Shown here one piece after another: positions 20,143-28,030 of a stretch of 64,000 bases of DNA. The stretch's first letter is position 1; each line of letters starts with the position of its first letter. Origin of the DNA: Nemopilema nomurai (Eukaryota > Cnidaria > Scyphozoa > Rhizostomeae > Rhizostomatidae); assembly GCA_003864495.1 (NCBI GenBank), contig PEDN01001373.1, positions 161,709-225,708 on the forward strand, written 5' to 3'. The notes beneath the pieces were generated by a model that had not been told where the DNA came from, ran no database searches, and was given only the letters and a program-made list of their open reading frames with translations. The translations under genes and the position numbers were made by a program.

Positions 20143-20829
20143 CTATTTATAGTTTTTTGCTCTAAAGACAATCATGGGAGCTTCATTTGGGAATATGTTT
20201 GTTCTAAATCGCAAGCTTTCGTCAATTGATTGTGTAAAGTCATATAACAAATATCCATACAACCTTGCAGTTGCATCATTATAAATGTTCAAGAAAGTTT
20301 TGGGGCATGCTGGCATTATCTGTTGTGCTAAAAATTTTATCTGACTTCTATCTCTTGGATTCTTGAATAACACTTGATATTGTGTGTTGAGTGCAAGGTT
20401 CCTCATCTCCGTACCCCTTGGGAATGGATTCTGCATCATGACAATTACATTTACATTTAAATGTGATCTACCCTTTGTGAATAATTTACCAATGTTTTTC
20501 AAATTACTAATTTCATGCATCAAGTCATCTATAACAATTGTCATCCCTTTATTCATTTGTTCGATTTCTGCATACAAGTTTTCAGTTAGCGTTGTAATAA
20601 ATCTAACACTGCCATTAAAAACCTTTTCAACACGTTTGAATAGGTCTGGTTGCTCTGTTTCTGAGATCCACAACAGGTTTCGGTACTCTCTTCCATTGTC
20701 GATGATTTCATTATAAATCTTTAAGAAATTTTCAACCCACGTTGTTTTACCGCTACCACTTACACCAGATAGAATCAAAGAAAAAGGCGCTTTGAATCTT
20801 AAATCATAATTCATTTTTATATTCAACAA
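20143..20829 (-). CDS. FtsK/HerA-type DNA-packaging ATPase
   Basis: An intact frame of 228 codons. Walker A is GVSGSGKTTW at residues 22-31; Walker B is TIVIDDLM near residue 100. The following GRSHLNVNVIVMMQNPFPRG segment matches the A32-like packaging ATPases of Polintons, virophages and adenovirus-related lineages. It would pump the genome into the capsid using ATP. ATG at 20829; a second in-frame ATG lies 5 codons on. It is one of the least damaged core genes here. No CCAAT/TATA module is seen directly upstream, so it may be expressed from a promoter further away. Confidence 0.9.
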   Translation of the reverse strand: MLNIKMNYDLRFKAPFSLILSGVSGSGKTTWVENFLKIYNEIIDNGREYRNLLWISETEQPDLFKRVEKVFNGSVRFITTLTENLYAEIEQMNKGMTIVIDDLMHEISNLKNIGKLFTKGRSHLNVNVIVMMQNPFPRGTEMRNLALNTQYQVLFKNPRDRSQIKFLAQQIMPACPKTFLNIYNDATARLYGYLLYDFTQSIDESLRFRTNIFPNEAPMIVFRAKNYK

Positions 20830-20968
20830 GTGAACTTATTTTACAACAACAACCTACTGATATAGAAAAATGTGTTACGACAACAACAGTGTTTGTAAGG
20901 TTATTGCGATTCAACTAGTGTCCATATCATCCTCAGAAGAACATTGAGTAGAAATGTTGATGCATCCT

Positions 20969-21391
20969 TCATGTTATAGACAGCCCCTCCATCTGTGTCA
21001 TACCATCATACACACTATCAAGGATTGTATGCATATGTGTGTCGTATAATTTCAAACTGGCAAATTTCTTACTCTTCTTCAGTTCACCAATCATGTTGCT
21101 CTTGAACTGTTCTCTCCCCTCGTTAAGCATGTTATCATTTGCATATGAAACGTGGAATGTTACAAACTTGAAGACGTTTACTTCAATGCAATCATTATTG
21201 TGTGGGTTGTCGGGTGAACATCTCTTTTGGCAAAACTCTGCACCTTTCAGTCTAATATACTTCATTAGAATCACTTTATATGCTTCTTGAATGCAATCTG
21301 ACAATTTCTCATTGCACTCATCCAAACTGCGTACTTTTTGTTTCACCAACCCTATTGGAATGGATAGTTTTCTAGCACCTTTTCCTTTCAT
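20969..21391 (-). CDS. Polinton protein of unknown function, 140 aa
   Basis: An intact frame from ATG 21391. Basic N-terminus (MKGKGARK), then predicted helices, four cysteines (CNEKLSDC, CQKRC) and a KLYDTHMHTILDSVYDGMTQ tail. I do not recognise a family. It lies 13 bases after the stop of the 21405-22175 frame and is probably read from the same transcript, though in a different frame. It could be the C-terminal part of that gene separated by a frameshift. Confidence 0.55.
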   Translation of the reverse strand: MKGKGARKLSIPIGLVKQKVRSLDECNEKLSDCIQEAYKVILMKYIRLKGAEFCQKRCSPDNPHNNDCIEVNVFKFVTFHVSYANDNMLNEGREQFKSNMIGELKKSKKFASLKLYDTHMHTILDSVYDGMTQMEGLSIT

Positions 21392-21404
21392 TGATTTGCG
21401 TTCA

Positions 21405-22213
21405 TCATTGGTTGATTGTACTCTCGTCAGTTTGTGTACTTGTCTCTACATAATCAGTAGATGGGGCATCACCTTTCTCTGCAATCTCAACCAATGCTTT
21501 AATTGCTTCTGCAACTTCCTTTTCATCATCGCTCTTACGTCTCTTCTTGCTTTGAACCACCTCCTCTTCTTGCTCTTCTGTGTGGTGTGCTCTCTTCAAG
21601 TTATTAGAATTTTCCTGTGAATCAATCCATGATAGAATATACCCTGCTTTCACCCTGAAATCTTTAAGCACGGGCCCTTTCAGTGTGATGCTTAACTTCG
21701 ATGGTTTATCACCTTTCCATCTACGAAGTGCTTCGCATGGTTTACATTCCCCCTCTCCATACTTGGAAATGTAAATCTCCAATTTGTCAACTGCTTCATC
21801 ATCTCTCTGTTGCAATACATGTGTTAAGAGAGTTAGAATCTTTGTAGTTTGCCTTGCATATGTTTTGGTTATCACACTTCGATGGTTTTTCTCCATCAAT
21901 GTTGTACTGTCTTCATTGTGATATCTAATATTCTCATCCTTTGTCAATGTGAATGATTCATTAACAATTTTTAGCAATGACTTGAGAGCGTCAATGCCAA
22001 TTGTCATAGACTTCTTCACTTGTTTGCCTTTAAACACATCCTCAGTATGCAATGTTGAAATCAATGTGCATGTCAGAGTTTTCAATATTATGAAAATACA
22101 CCTTAAACATTTCACCCCTCTTCTTTGGGGTTGCCATTGCTTTCTTTCTGCTAATCTGAAGAGCTTCAAAAACACGTCTGTTCTCTACAGCTGTAAGTCC
22201 CAACTGAGCATTA
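21405..22213 (-). pseudogene. Polinton protein of unknown function, about 260 codons, frameshifted near its N-terminus
   Basis: The main frame 21405 to about 22040 encodes a helical region (GIDALKSLLKIVNESF), a KYGEGECKPCEALRRWKG segment with a CxxC pair, a hydrophobic SITLKGPVLKDFRVKAGYIL patch and an acidic/basic C-terminus (HTEEQEEEVVQSKKRRKSDD) that looks like a nuclear localisation signal. Upstream of about 22045 the more protein-like reading (A-V-E-N-R-R-V-F-E-A-L) is in another frame, so one frameshift is likely. The gene is preceded by a TATA box and three CCAAT boxes (22230-22349). The family was not recognised. Confidence 0.5.
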
Positions 22214-22229
22214 CACCAAAATCAACGTC

Positions 22230-22349
22230 TTATATATCATATTGAAAAAATCACGTCAGCAATTCGAATTATTAACCAATCAGAATCGAGATAATATTAT
22301 TATTAACCAATCAGAATCGAAATTTACTTTATCATCAACCAATCAGAAT
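22230..22349 (-). promoter_or_regulatory. Polinton promoter module with three CCAAT boxes
   Basis: On the minus strand, in order: three inverted AACCAATCAGAAT boxes (plus coordinates 22337-22349, 22305-22317, 22274-22286), CACGTCAGCAATTCGAAT (about 22252-22268) and TATATAAG (22230-22238), then the start of the 21405-22213 gene. Confidence 0.75.
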
Positions 22350-22550
22350 TGAGATTAATATACAGTCTATTTTTAGTATTATTACATCAGCATTTGGTTG
22401 TTGTTGTTGTTATTTGGTATAGAATCCTCCTCCCTTTTTTGTTTGTTTGTGAGTGCACTTTCCTCTTAAAAAGGGGGAGTTTTGACAGATGTTAGATAAT
22501 AATGCTAGGATAAATAGAAACGCTTTTATAATCTTCGCTTTAAACATTTC

Positions 22551-23050
22551 TCAAATATTCTGGAAAAATTTTCGTTTCAAAGTATGGGGTAATTCCTTTG
22601 TACTAATTGATTTTCTTTTTGTCTTCTGCTTCATAAGCTTTTTTCTTCTTCTAGACCGCGGCTTCATTCCTTTTATCCTTTTCCCATACCCTCTAATTTT
22701 CTGAATGCCTGCATCTACAGCTACTCCTGCTCCGGCTGCTGCTGCCCCCTTTGCAAGTGATTTAGCACCTTTAATAGCTACTCGTTTTAATTCTTTTTTT
22801 GTCACATTTCGTGCTATTGCTTTCCCTCCTTGCTTCAACCCTTCCTTAATGGCTTGTTTAGCTGCTGCTCTTGCTAATGTTGAACCCATCTTATCGAGTT
22901 TTAGATTTCTTCTCCTTGGGGATTTACTCTTCTTTCTTTTATACTTTCCTTAACCACCAATAACTTTAAGAGCATTATCAAGCTCATCATCATCTTGGAA
23001 TGCTGCATCCAACCCCTCGTCTATTTCTATTGTCCCATTTACTTTCGCCA
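22551..23050 (-). pseudogene. Basic Polinton protein with acidic N-terminal segment, one stop
   Basis: The upper part (about 23050-22954) reads an acidic segment (DEGLDAAFQDDDELDNALKV), then a TAA near 22951 in the same phase, then KRKKSKSPRRRN and an Ala/Gly/Lys-rich region (from ATG 22889: MGSTLARAAAKQAIKEGLKQ) ending in a very basic tail. If the TAA is a mutation, this is one virion-core-like protein; if not, the 112-codon frame 22551-22889 is a stand-alone basic protein. The composition resembles the 14523-15215 product. Confidence 0.45.
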
Positions 23051-23118
23051 AATTAAACGTTTATGATTGCGTCTTTCCTTTCTGAGTTGTCCTGCTAGTT
23101 TCATTAACAAGCGTGGTA

Positions 23119-23403
23119 TTATAGCACCTTTAATTTATGTTTTCCAATTATGTTAATTGCTTTATTCCCAGCTCCTTTACCTGAAAGCTTTTTTCTTATT
23201 GTGATTTTATGTTCTTGATTCACTTTATTATTCTTCTTCTTATTTGTAGATCTCTTCTTCTTATTTGTAGATCTCTTCTTCCTCCTACGCTTATCCTTTC
23301 TAGTTGTGACTAACTGTGTCATTTCTATAATGTCTCTTTTACTTTCACTTCGAGCACCTATCTCATAAAAGATTTTGAGAAAAATAAGACACACACATAG
23401 CAT
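23119..23403 (-). pseudogene. Very basic Lys/Arg-rich fragment
   Basis: 95 codons with DKRRRKKRSTNKKKRSTNKK (a duplicated 18-base unit at about 23238-23273) and SGKGAGNKAIN. After its stop, another frame stays open (about 23115-23055) with a basic GQLRKERRNHKR segment leading towards the 22551-23050 frame. It is probably a broken N-terminal part of one basic DNA-binding virion protein. Function is inferred from composition only. Confidence 0.35.
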
Positions 23404-23435
23404 CCTTTTATAGCTTTATATTTATAGCTTCATAT

Positions 23436-24150
23436 TCATAAATTACAATCTATTGAAAGTAAACATAGAGCTATAATATCCCATTCTTCTCGTCCATCAT
23501 CACCTTCTTGACTTCCCCATCCACTAACCCGCTCTTCTGCATCTTCAATTGCATCTTCTAGAGTGATTCCATCCACTTTCGTGACTATCCCATCCTCTTC
23601 AACTAATTCATCTATTTTAGCTAGTGTTAGCTCTCCAATAGTATGGTGTAGATCGTCACAATCATCGCAGTATGCTAATTCATCTGACAGTTTAAAGTCT
23701 GTCCACCATTCTGGGGCAATACTCGGCAAAAATATCTGGTTGGATCACCCCATGGCGTATTCGGTCTCATCATCCCCGTTATTGTTATATACACTTTATA
23801 ATATATCTGATCAAGGTCCCAATCTTCAGCTGAACTAACTCTAAAGACCGTCCCTAGTGGTGGAATACTTAGAAATGGCGGAATCTGGTCTTTCAACTCC
23901 CCAAGTATTGTTAACCAAAGTTTATTCGATTTAGTTGAAACATCTTGTTCATACATATTCATACATCTGTTGTACTTTCTGTTTGAAAATTCTTCTGCCT
24001 GTACATTCTTCTGCCTGCTTCATTCACATAGTAAGCATCATCATACCATATGAGATCATGTTCAAGTTCATAGTCAGATTGTTATGGTCTAGAAACTCCA
24101 AGTCAATTGGGAGAGTTTTCGAGAATCTATGCATCACATCTGTTGGAGCT
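23436..24150 (-). pseudogene. Broken Polinton gene with acidic C-terminus, unknown
   Basis: Pieces in successive frames: about 24150-24065 (KTLPIDLEFLDHN), about 24075-23970 (a Tyr-rich YDDAYYVNEAGRRMYRQK piece), 23962-23675 (LWLTILGELKDQIPPFLSIP and an SSAEDWDLDQIYYKVYITIT segment) and 23729-23436 (FKLSDELAYCDDCDDLHHTI, then an acidic tail). At least three frameshifts. It follows the TATA/CCAAT module at 24341-24463 and a triplicated 62-bp leader. The family was not recognised. Confidence 0.4.
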
Positions 24151-24322
24151 CCAAAAAACACGTCCGCACTCTACAGCTACTTGCTCCAACTGATTTGCTA
24201 GTTTGAGGAGTCCCAAATAACACGTCTGCACTCTACAGCTACTTGCTCCAACTGATTTGCTAGTTTGAGGAGTTCCAAATAACACGTCTGCACTCTACAG
24301 CTACTTGCTCCAACTGAGCTCA
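24149..24322. repeat. 62-bp tandem repeat, about 2.8 copies, at a Polinton gene leader
   Basis: Units start at about 24149, 24211 and 24273; each contains AACACGTCTGCACTCTACAG and CTACTTGCTCCAACTGA. A diverged single copy of the same sequence lies at about 22155-22207, at the start of the 21405-22213 gene. 62 is not a multiple of three, so the repeat breaks any reading frame through it. Confidence 0.85.
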
Positions 24323-24340
24323 ATCGCTAGATGCATCGCC

Positions 24341-24463
24341 TTATATATCTTAGACATTCGTCATGCAATTCGAACTATTAACCAATCAGAATGCTTGCTG
24401 ATGGTTATTCCCCTAATCACGTCAGCAATTCGAATTATTACGTCATTATTAACCAATCAGAAT
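24341..24463 (-). promoter_or_regulatory. Polinton promoter module with two CCAAT boxes
   Basis: Plus coordinates: TATA box in TTATATATC 24341-24349, AACCAATCAGAAT at 24380-24392 and 24451-24463, CACGTCAGCAATTCGAAT at about 24418-24435 and TTACGTCATT at about 24438. The stretch of about 60 bases from 24380 recurs nearly unchanged at 25219-25278. Confidence 0.75.
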
Positions 24464-24517
24464 TTGAATGGAAAAAAAGTCAATTCTCATGTGAACAATT
24501 CTCATATAAAAAAACAA

Positions 24518-25111
24518 TTACAGGTGTGCAATATCTGAATGTTTCTTCAATGTTTCTTCTTTATGAAACGATTTCAAGCAAATGTCACAGTAGAACCGTT
24601 TGTTACCGTGTTTGTGCCCCTTCTGTCTATAGTGAACATTCCTATTCCCATTCTCTAGCAAGAGTAAGTTTCCATGTTTGGTTTTCTTCCGCTTGGTTAT
24701 TCTAAGCGGTATGATTGGTGTTTTTTTCTCATAATCACCTTCACCATCATACAATCCATGTATGTTTATGGATATGTTGTTGTTTGTTTCAAACTTTGTT
24801 AGCATCGTTTCATTTCCAGGGTCTACAGGGAAACAGCTAAACTTTGTTAAACAGCTCGCGTCCAACTCGTGCTCGAATGGTCTATATTTGGTTACTCTTG
24901 CAACGCTCTTTTTTACTGGGTGTAGAGCTGCTAGGATTGACCAGATGAAGCACTTTTCATCAGAGTTTTGCACGTTGATGATGGCTTTTTTAGCAACAAT
25001 CCATTCAGGTGCTTTAAAAAACCTTGCTGAGATATCACCGACTATTGGTTTATGCTCAGACATTTTCACTTGGATCTTCTCAAATTTTGCTGAAGGTTCA
25101 ACCACTTCCAT
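24518..25111 (-). CDS. Free-standing copy of the polymerase N-terminal domain
   Basis: An intact frame of 197 codons, ATG 25111. It parallels the polymerase segment at about 10060-10600: FKAPEWIVAKKAIINVQNSD, EKCFIWSILAALHP, KYRPFEHELDASCL, an LLLLENG...VHY strand and the finger CDICLKSFHKEETLKKH, then stops. The exonuclease and polymerase domains are absent, and a short segment after VHY is missing relative to the polymerase. The KCFIWS and VHY blocks recall the Cys and His motifs of papain-fold peptidases, but this is only a pattern-level guess. It shares the intergenic region 25112-25305 with the Bcl-2-like gene. Its open frame contrasts with the ruined polymerase. Confidence 0.75.
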   Translation of the reverse strand: MEVVEPSAKFEKIQVKMSEHKPIVGDISARFFKAPEWIVAKKAIINVQNSDEKCFIWSILAALHPVKKSVARVTKYRPFEHELDASCLTKFSCFPVDPGNETMLTKFETNNNISINIHGLYDGEGDYEKKTPIIPLRITKRKKTKHGNLLLLENGNRNVHYRQKGHKHGNKRFYCDICLKSFHKEETLKKHSDIAHL

Positions 25112-25140
25112 TAGAAACTACTTTTCAACTGTTTAACTCA

Positions 25141-25290
25141 ATCTAATTCCTACTTATATACTCTTTCAAAAAATGTTTCGAATATTACGTCAGCAATTCG
25201 AAATATTACGTCATTGTTAACCAATCAGAATGCTTGTTGACGGTTATTCCCCTAATCACGTCGGCAATTCGAAATATTAATAAGTAAGAC
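25141..25290. promoter_or_regulatory. Divergent promoter between polymerase-domain copy and Bcl-2-like gene
   Basis: Contains a TATA box (ACTTATATACT, 25152-25162) facing the minus-strand gene, TACGTCAGCAATTCGAAA (about 25187), TACGTCATT (about 25208), AACCAATCAGAAT (25219-25231) and CACGTCGGCAATTCGAAA (about 25258). Both genes begin within about 60 bases of its edges. Confidence 0.7.
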
Positions 25291-25305
25291 TGCACTGCTC
25301 ATTTC

Positions 25306-25883
25306 ATGAGAATCTCAAGTCAAAGACGGACCTCTGAAATTTCGCTTGTGACAATTATGGCTGAACAAGTTGCTCGAACAGTTGTATCGATGGTGTTTGA
25401 GGATGACGATGTAAATCTGCTGATTGTGGTTGCAATTAAAAAGGCAATTGCAGATTTGTCAAACACTAATGGCGATGCGATGGTCAATGTGGTTGCAACT
25501 TTGAAGGATCTTGACGACCCCCTACAACCTCTAATCAAAGGTGTCTACAGCGGCGTCTTGGAAGAAGAGATTAATTGGGGGAGAATAATTACTCTATTCG
25601 CGTTCGCTTTGGAGGCGAAGAAAAACTATGTAAAGATCCTGGCGACTATTTGGTTGTGAGAGAGGAACTTATAAAAACTTTATCCTCCGAGCGTGTATAT
25701 AAGTGGATATCGAGTCATGGTGGACTATGCGAGTTTGTGGAGGATGGAGAAAATAAACGTTCTGAACATAAAAATGTAGCATACATAACAATTAGTAGCT
25801 CCGTTATAGCTACTGTTGTATTTTCTTATGTTGGAATTAATGTAATTAAGATTTTGTTTCAATTGATTCATCATGCCAACTAA
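25306..25883 (+). pseudogene. Bcl-2-like apoptosis regulator carried by the Polinton, one frameshift
   Basis: The first frame (25306-25659; alternative ATG 25357) has a possible BH3-like segment (IADLSNTNGDA, about 25450) and a clear BH1: GVLEEEINWGRIITLFAFAL, with NWGR at 25573-25584. Near 25600-25615 the frame must shift; the second frame (to the TAA at 25881-25883) has KWISSHGGLCEFVED (BH2, about 25701-25745), then a charged linker and a hydrophobic C-terminal segment (about 25788-25865) like a tail anchor. Order and spacing fit the Bcl-2 fold, and the total of about 190 codons is normal. Family role: regulation of mitochondrial apoptosis at membranes; pro- or anti-survival direction cannot be told. 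It shares the Polinton promoter module. The frameshift lies between BH1 and BH2, so the copy is broken unless there is a sequencing error. Confidence 0.75.
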
Positions 25884-25928
25884 TAATTCGAACATCGCAT
25901 TCGAAACTACCTATTAGCCAGAAAACCA

Positions 25929-26066
25929 CTTGAAGGAGCGCGTTTTCTCCTCCACAGTTACATCCTCCTCCGCAGTGACATCATCCTCCGCAGCGCGCGT
26001 GCATTATTATAAAAAATCTCATACCCCTAAATATAAACTTGAAGGAGCACGTTTTCTCCTCCACAG
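25929..26066. repeat. 29-bp direct repeat, 2 copies, beside the Polinton right end
   Basis: CTTGAAGGAGCGCGTTTTCT and nine more bases at 25929-25957 recur with one change at 26038-26066. Further copies of a TCCTCCGCAG-like motif lie between. It may be part of the Polinton terminal region, but no inverted partner was found on the left side. Confidence 0.6.
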
Positions 26067-26289
26067 CAGCGCCCGCAGCAGCCCCCGCAGGGTCATGAGC
26101 GCCCGGAACATCTTCTTATTACCTACTCATGCCCAAGAACATTTACAGTTTTACAATCAAATATCTTAGCAACTCCTTTGCCACGCGAAAAAACCGAAAA
26201 AATCTAAATGGAACGTTACTCAGTCGTCCGATTGCTCTTTTTGCCATATGCCAGAAACATTACTTTACATTGTTGCAGGCTGAGAATGG

Positions 26290-27240
26290 CGATCCTTGTT
26301 GAGAATGGCGGATATCTGTCCTTGAACAGAGATTAGGGACGCAATGTGCTGCGGCAGATGGAGAGGGTTGGTAAGAAAATGTGCAGACGCAAAGGTTCAA
26401 CAGCCAAACTGCCAGTGGCTCCTGGCCTTCTGAAGGAGGTGAAATTGCAATACCAGAGGGACATAAAGACTTTGCAGGAGCGGCATGATATTCCAGACGA
26501 GCTGATTTTAAACTTCGACCAAACACCCCTGTCTTATGTGAGTTCACCAGGGCACGCTCTTCACCTTAAAGGTGAAAAAGTGTACCAATTGTAGGAAAAG
26601 GGAAGAAAAAGCAAATAACCGGGACATTTACTGTGACAAAAACAGGAAAATTTCTCCCATTGCAACTAATTTACGAAGGAAAAACGGCCGTTGTCACCCA
26701 CAAGGCACTAAATGGTCAGAAGGTTTTAACATTACTCATAGCTCAAACCACTGGAGCAATGAAGATCTTGTTATTGAACATCTTGAGAATGTTGTGTTTC
26801 CTTACGTTGATGCAACTCGTAAGGAACTTGGCTTGGAAAATCAAATGGCACTCCTCATATATGATGTATTTAAAGCGCAAAGAACCCAAAAAGTACGAGA
26901 TATTATTGAAGACAATAATTGCTTGTCTGTTTTTGTGCCCGCAAATCTGACAAATGAATTTCAGCCTTTGGACTTAACAGTAAATGAAGCTGCCAAGTTG
27001 TTTCTTAATGGCAAGTTCCAGGATTGGTATGCAGCACAGGTGGCAAAACAAATTGATCAAGAGATCGATGTTTACTCGATCGAAGTAAAACTCCAGCTCA
27101 GTGTCATGAAACCAATACATGCTCAATGGTTGATTGGTCTTTATGATTACCTCAGAAACATGGGCCCAGCAATTCGAAAAGGATTTGACATGGCTGGGGT
27201 TACTGCGGCTGTGACTCTAGAATTGGTTTTGGACTTATAA
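26290..27240 (+). pseudogene. pogo/Tigger-like DDE transposase remnant
   Basis: The catalytic core is recognisable: LILNFDQTPLSYV (first Asp, about 26500), SNHWSNEDLVIEHL (about 26740), LLIYDVFKAQRTQKV (second Asp, about 26855), NLTNEFQPLDLTVN (third acidic position, about 26945), and the conserved MKPIHAQWLIGLYDYL near the C-terminus, with TAA at 27238-27240. The N-terminal helix-turn-helix DNA-binding part is missing. Breaks: an in-frame TAG near 26332, a shift near 26575, and another near 26680-26690. Not functional. It starts about 400 bases right of the Polinton genes. Confidence 0.85.
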
Positions 27241-27366
27241 CTTGTTTGTTTTTGCAACCTGCTGTTTAAAGTTATATTGAAATAATTTGAATTAAAGCAA
27301 TTGTTTATTTATTTCATTATTCTCGAATTTAACGATTTCTGCAAACTTTATGGGTAAGAAAAAAAT

Positions 27367-27458
27367 ATCCGAAATTTTTGTCCGAAATTGTCCGAAATCG
27401 GCTAAAAAACGTCCGAAAAGTTGACGTCCGAAAATTAAACGTCCGAAATATAACCGAA
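27367..27458. repeat. Array of TCCGAAA motifs after the pogo-like remnant
   Basis: (G)TCCGAAA occurs about six times in 90 bases, all in the same orientation, as subterminal transposase sites often do. The same motif builds the hairpin at 1-80. Confidence 0.7.
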
Positions 27459-27639
27459 ATGTTGATGATATCTTTTTTCCAGTCTAAATAAAATGAGTCA
27501 TGTGATGAAACATATTGAGAACAATAACATATTGCGCAGTCATCCTTGTTTCCAAGCCATTCCTTTTATCAACTATGCTCTGAGATACGGTAGTTAAACT
27601 TTTTCATATTCCGTACGATTGATTTTTCTACTTTGTGCA

Positions 27640-28030
27640 GCCTACAGCAGACCCGGCAGAACAAAATCTTTCAGGTCTCGAAAGGAACTTTCAAATGTAC
27701 ATTGGAACCGCCTTTTATAAATGTTATGGCTTTCAAGGAGGTTAGTTTCTCTCTATACTCATTCTTTGTTTTACTCATTTTACACCTGCAGTATAATTGG
27801 CAAGAGAGAATCTTACAGTTCTGGATGAGTAGCATTGTAAGTTACATTACAATCACTACTTTTCAATTTAATGGTTGTCAAGGTGATTGAGAGTGCATTA
27901 TTTTAAAAATGATTTATTTTTCTACTGAATGCAGCCTAAAGCAGACACGGAGAAACAAAATCCTACACGTCTCCAAAAAGAACTTTGAAAGGTACATAGG
28001 AAACATTCTATTAATGTCATGCTCTTAGGG
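27640..28030 (+). other. Duplicated exon-like segments with splice acceptors
   Basis: Two related stretches of about 80 bases, 27640-27715 and about 27934-28010, each follow a TTTCTACT...TGCAG acceptor-like sequence. The first reads PTADPAEQNLSGLERNFQMY and continues open to a GTTAGT donor-like site after 27739; the second has a stop after about 16 codons. This looks like a tandem exon duplication of an unrecognised gene, or two copies of a repeat. Confidence 0.3.

Larger units (their letters stand above)
8231..25883. mobile_element. Polinton/Maverick (adintovirus-like) endogenous element
   Basis: The hallmark set is present in one block: family-B DNA polymerase, retroviral-type integrase, double-jelly-roll major capsid protein, penton-like minor capsid proteins and FtsK/HerA packaging ATPase. 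The gene span, about 17.7 kb, fits the usual 15-20 kb Polinton length. The polymerase lies on plus at the left and the virion genes on minus. Accessory genes (RING-like at left, Bcl-2-like at right) share promoter motifs with the core genes. Terminal inverted repeats and target duplication were not found, so the outer limits are set by genes only. Many genes carry breaks, so this copy is defective. Confidence 0.85.

Noticed and set aside
25929..26066. 29-bp direct repeats as Polinton target-site duplications
   Set aside because: Polinton target duplications are about 6 bp, and both copies lie on the same side of the element.
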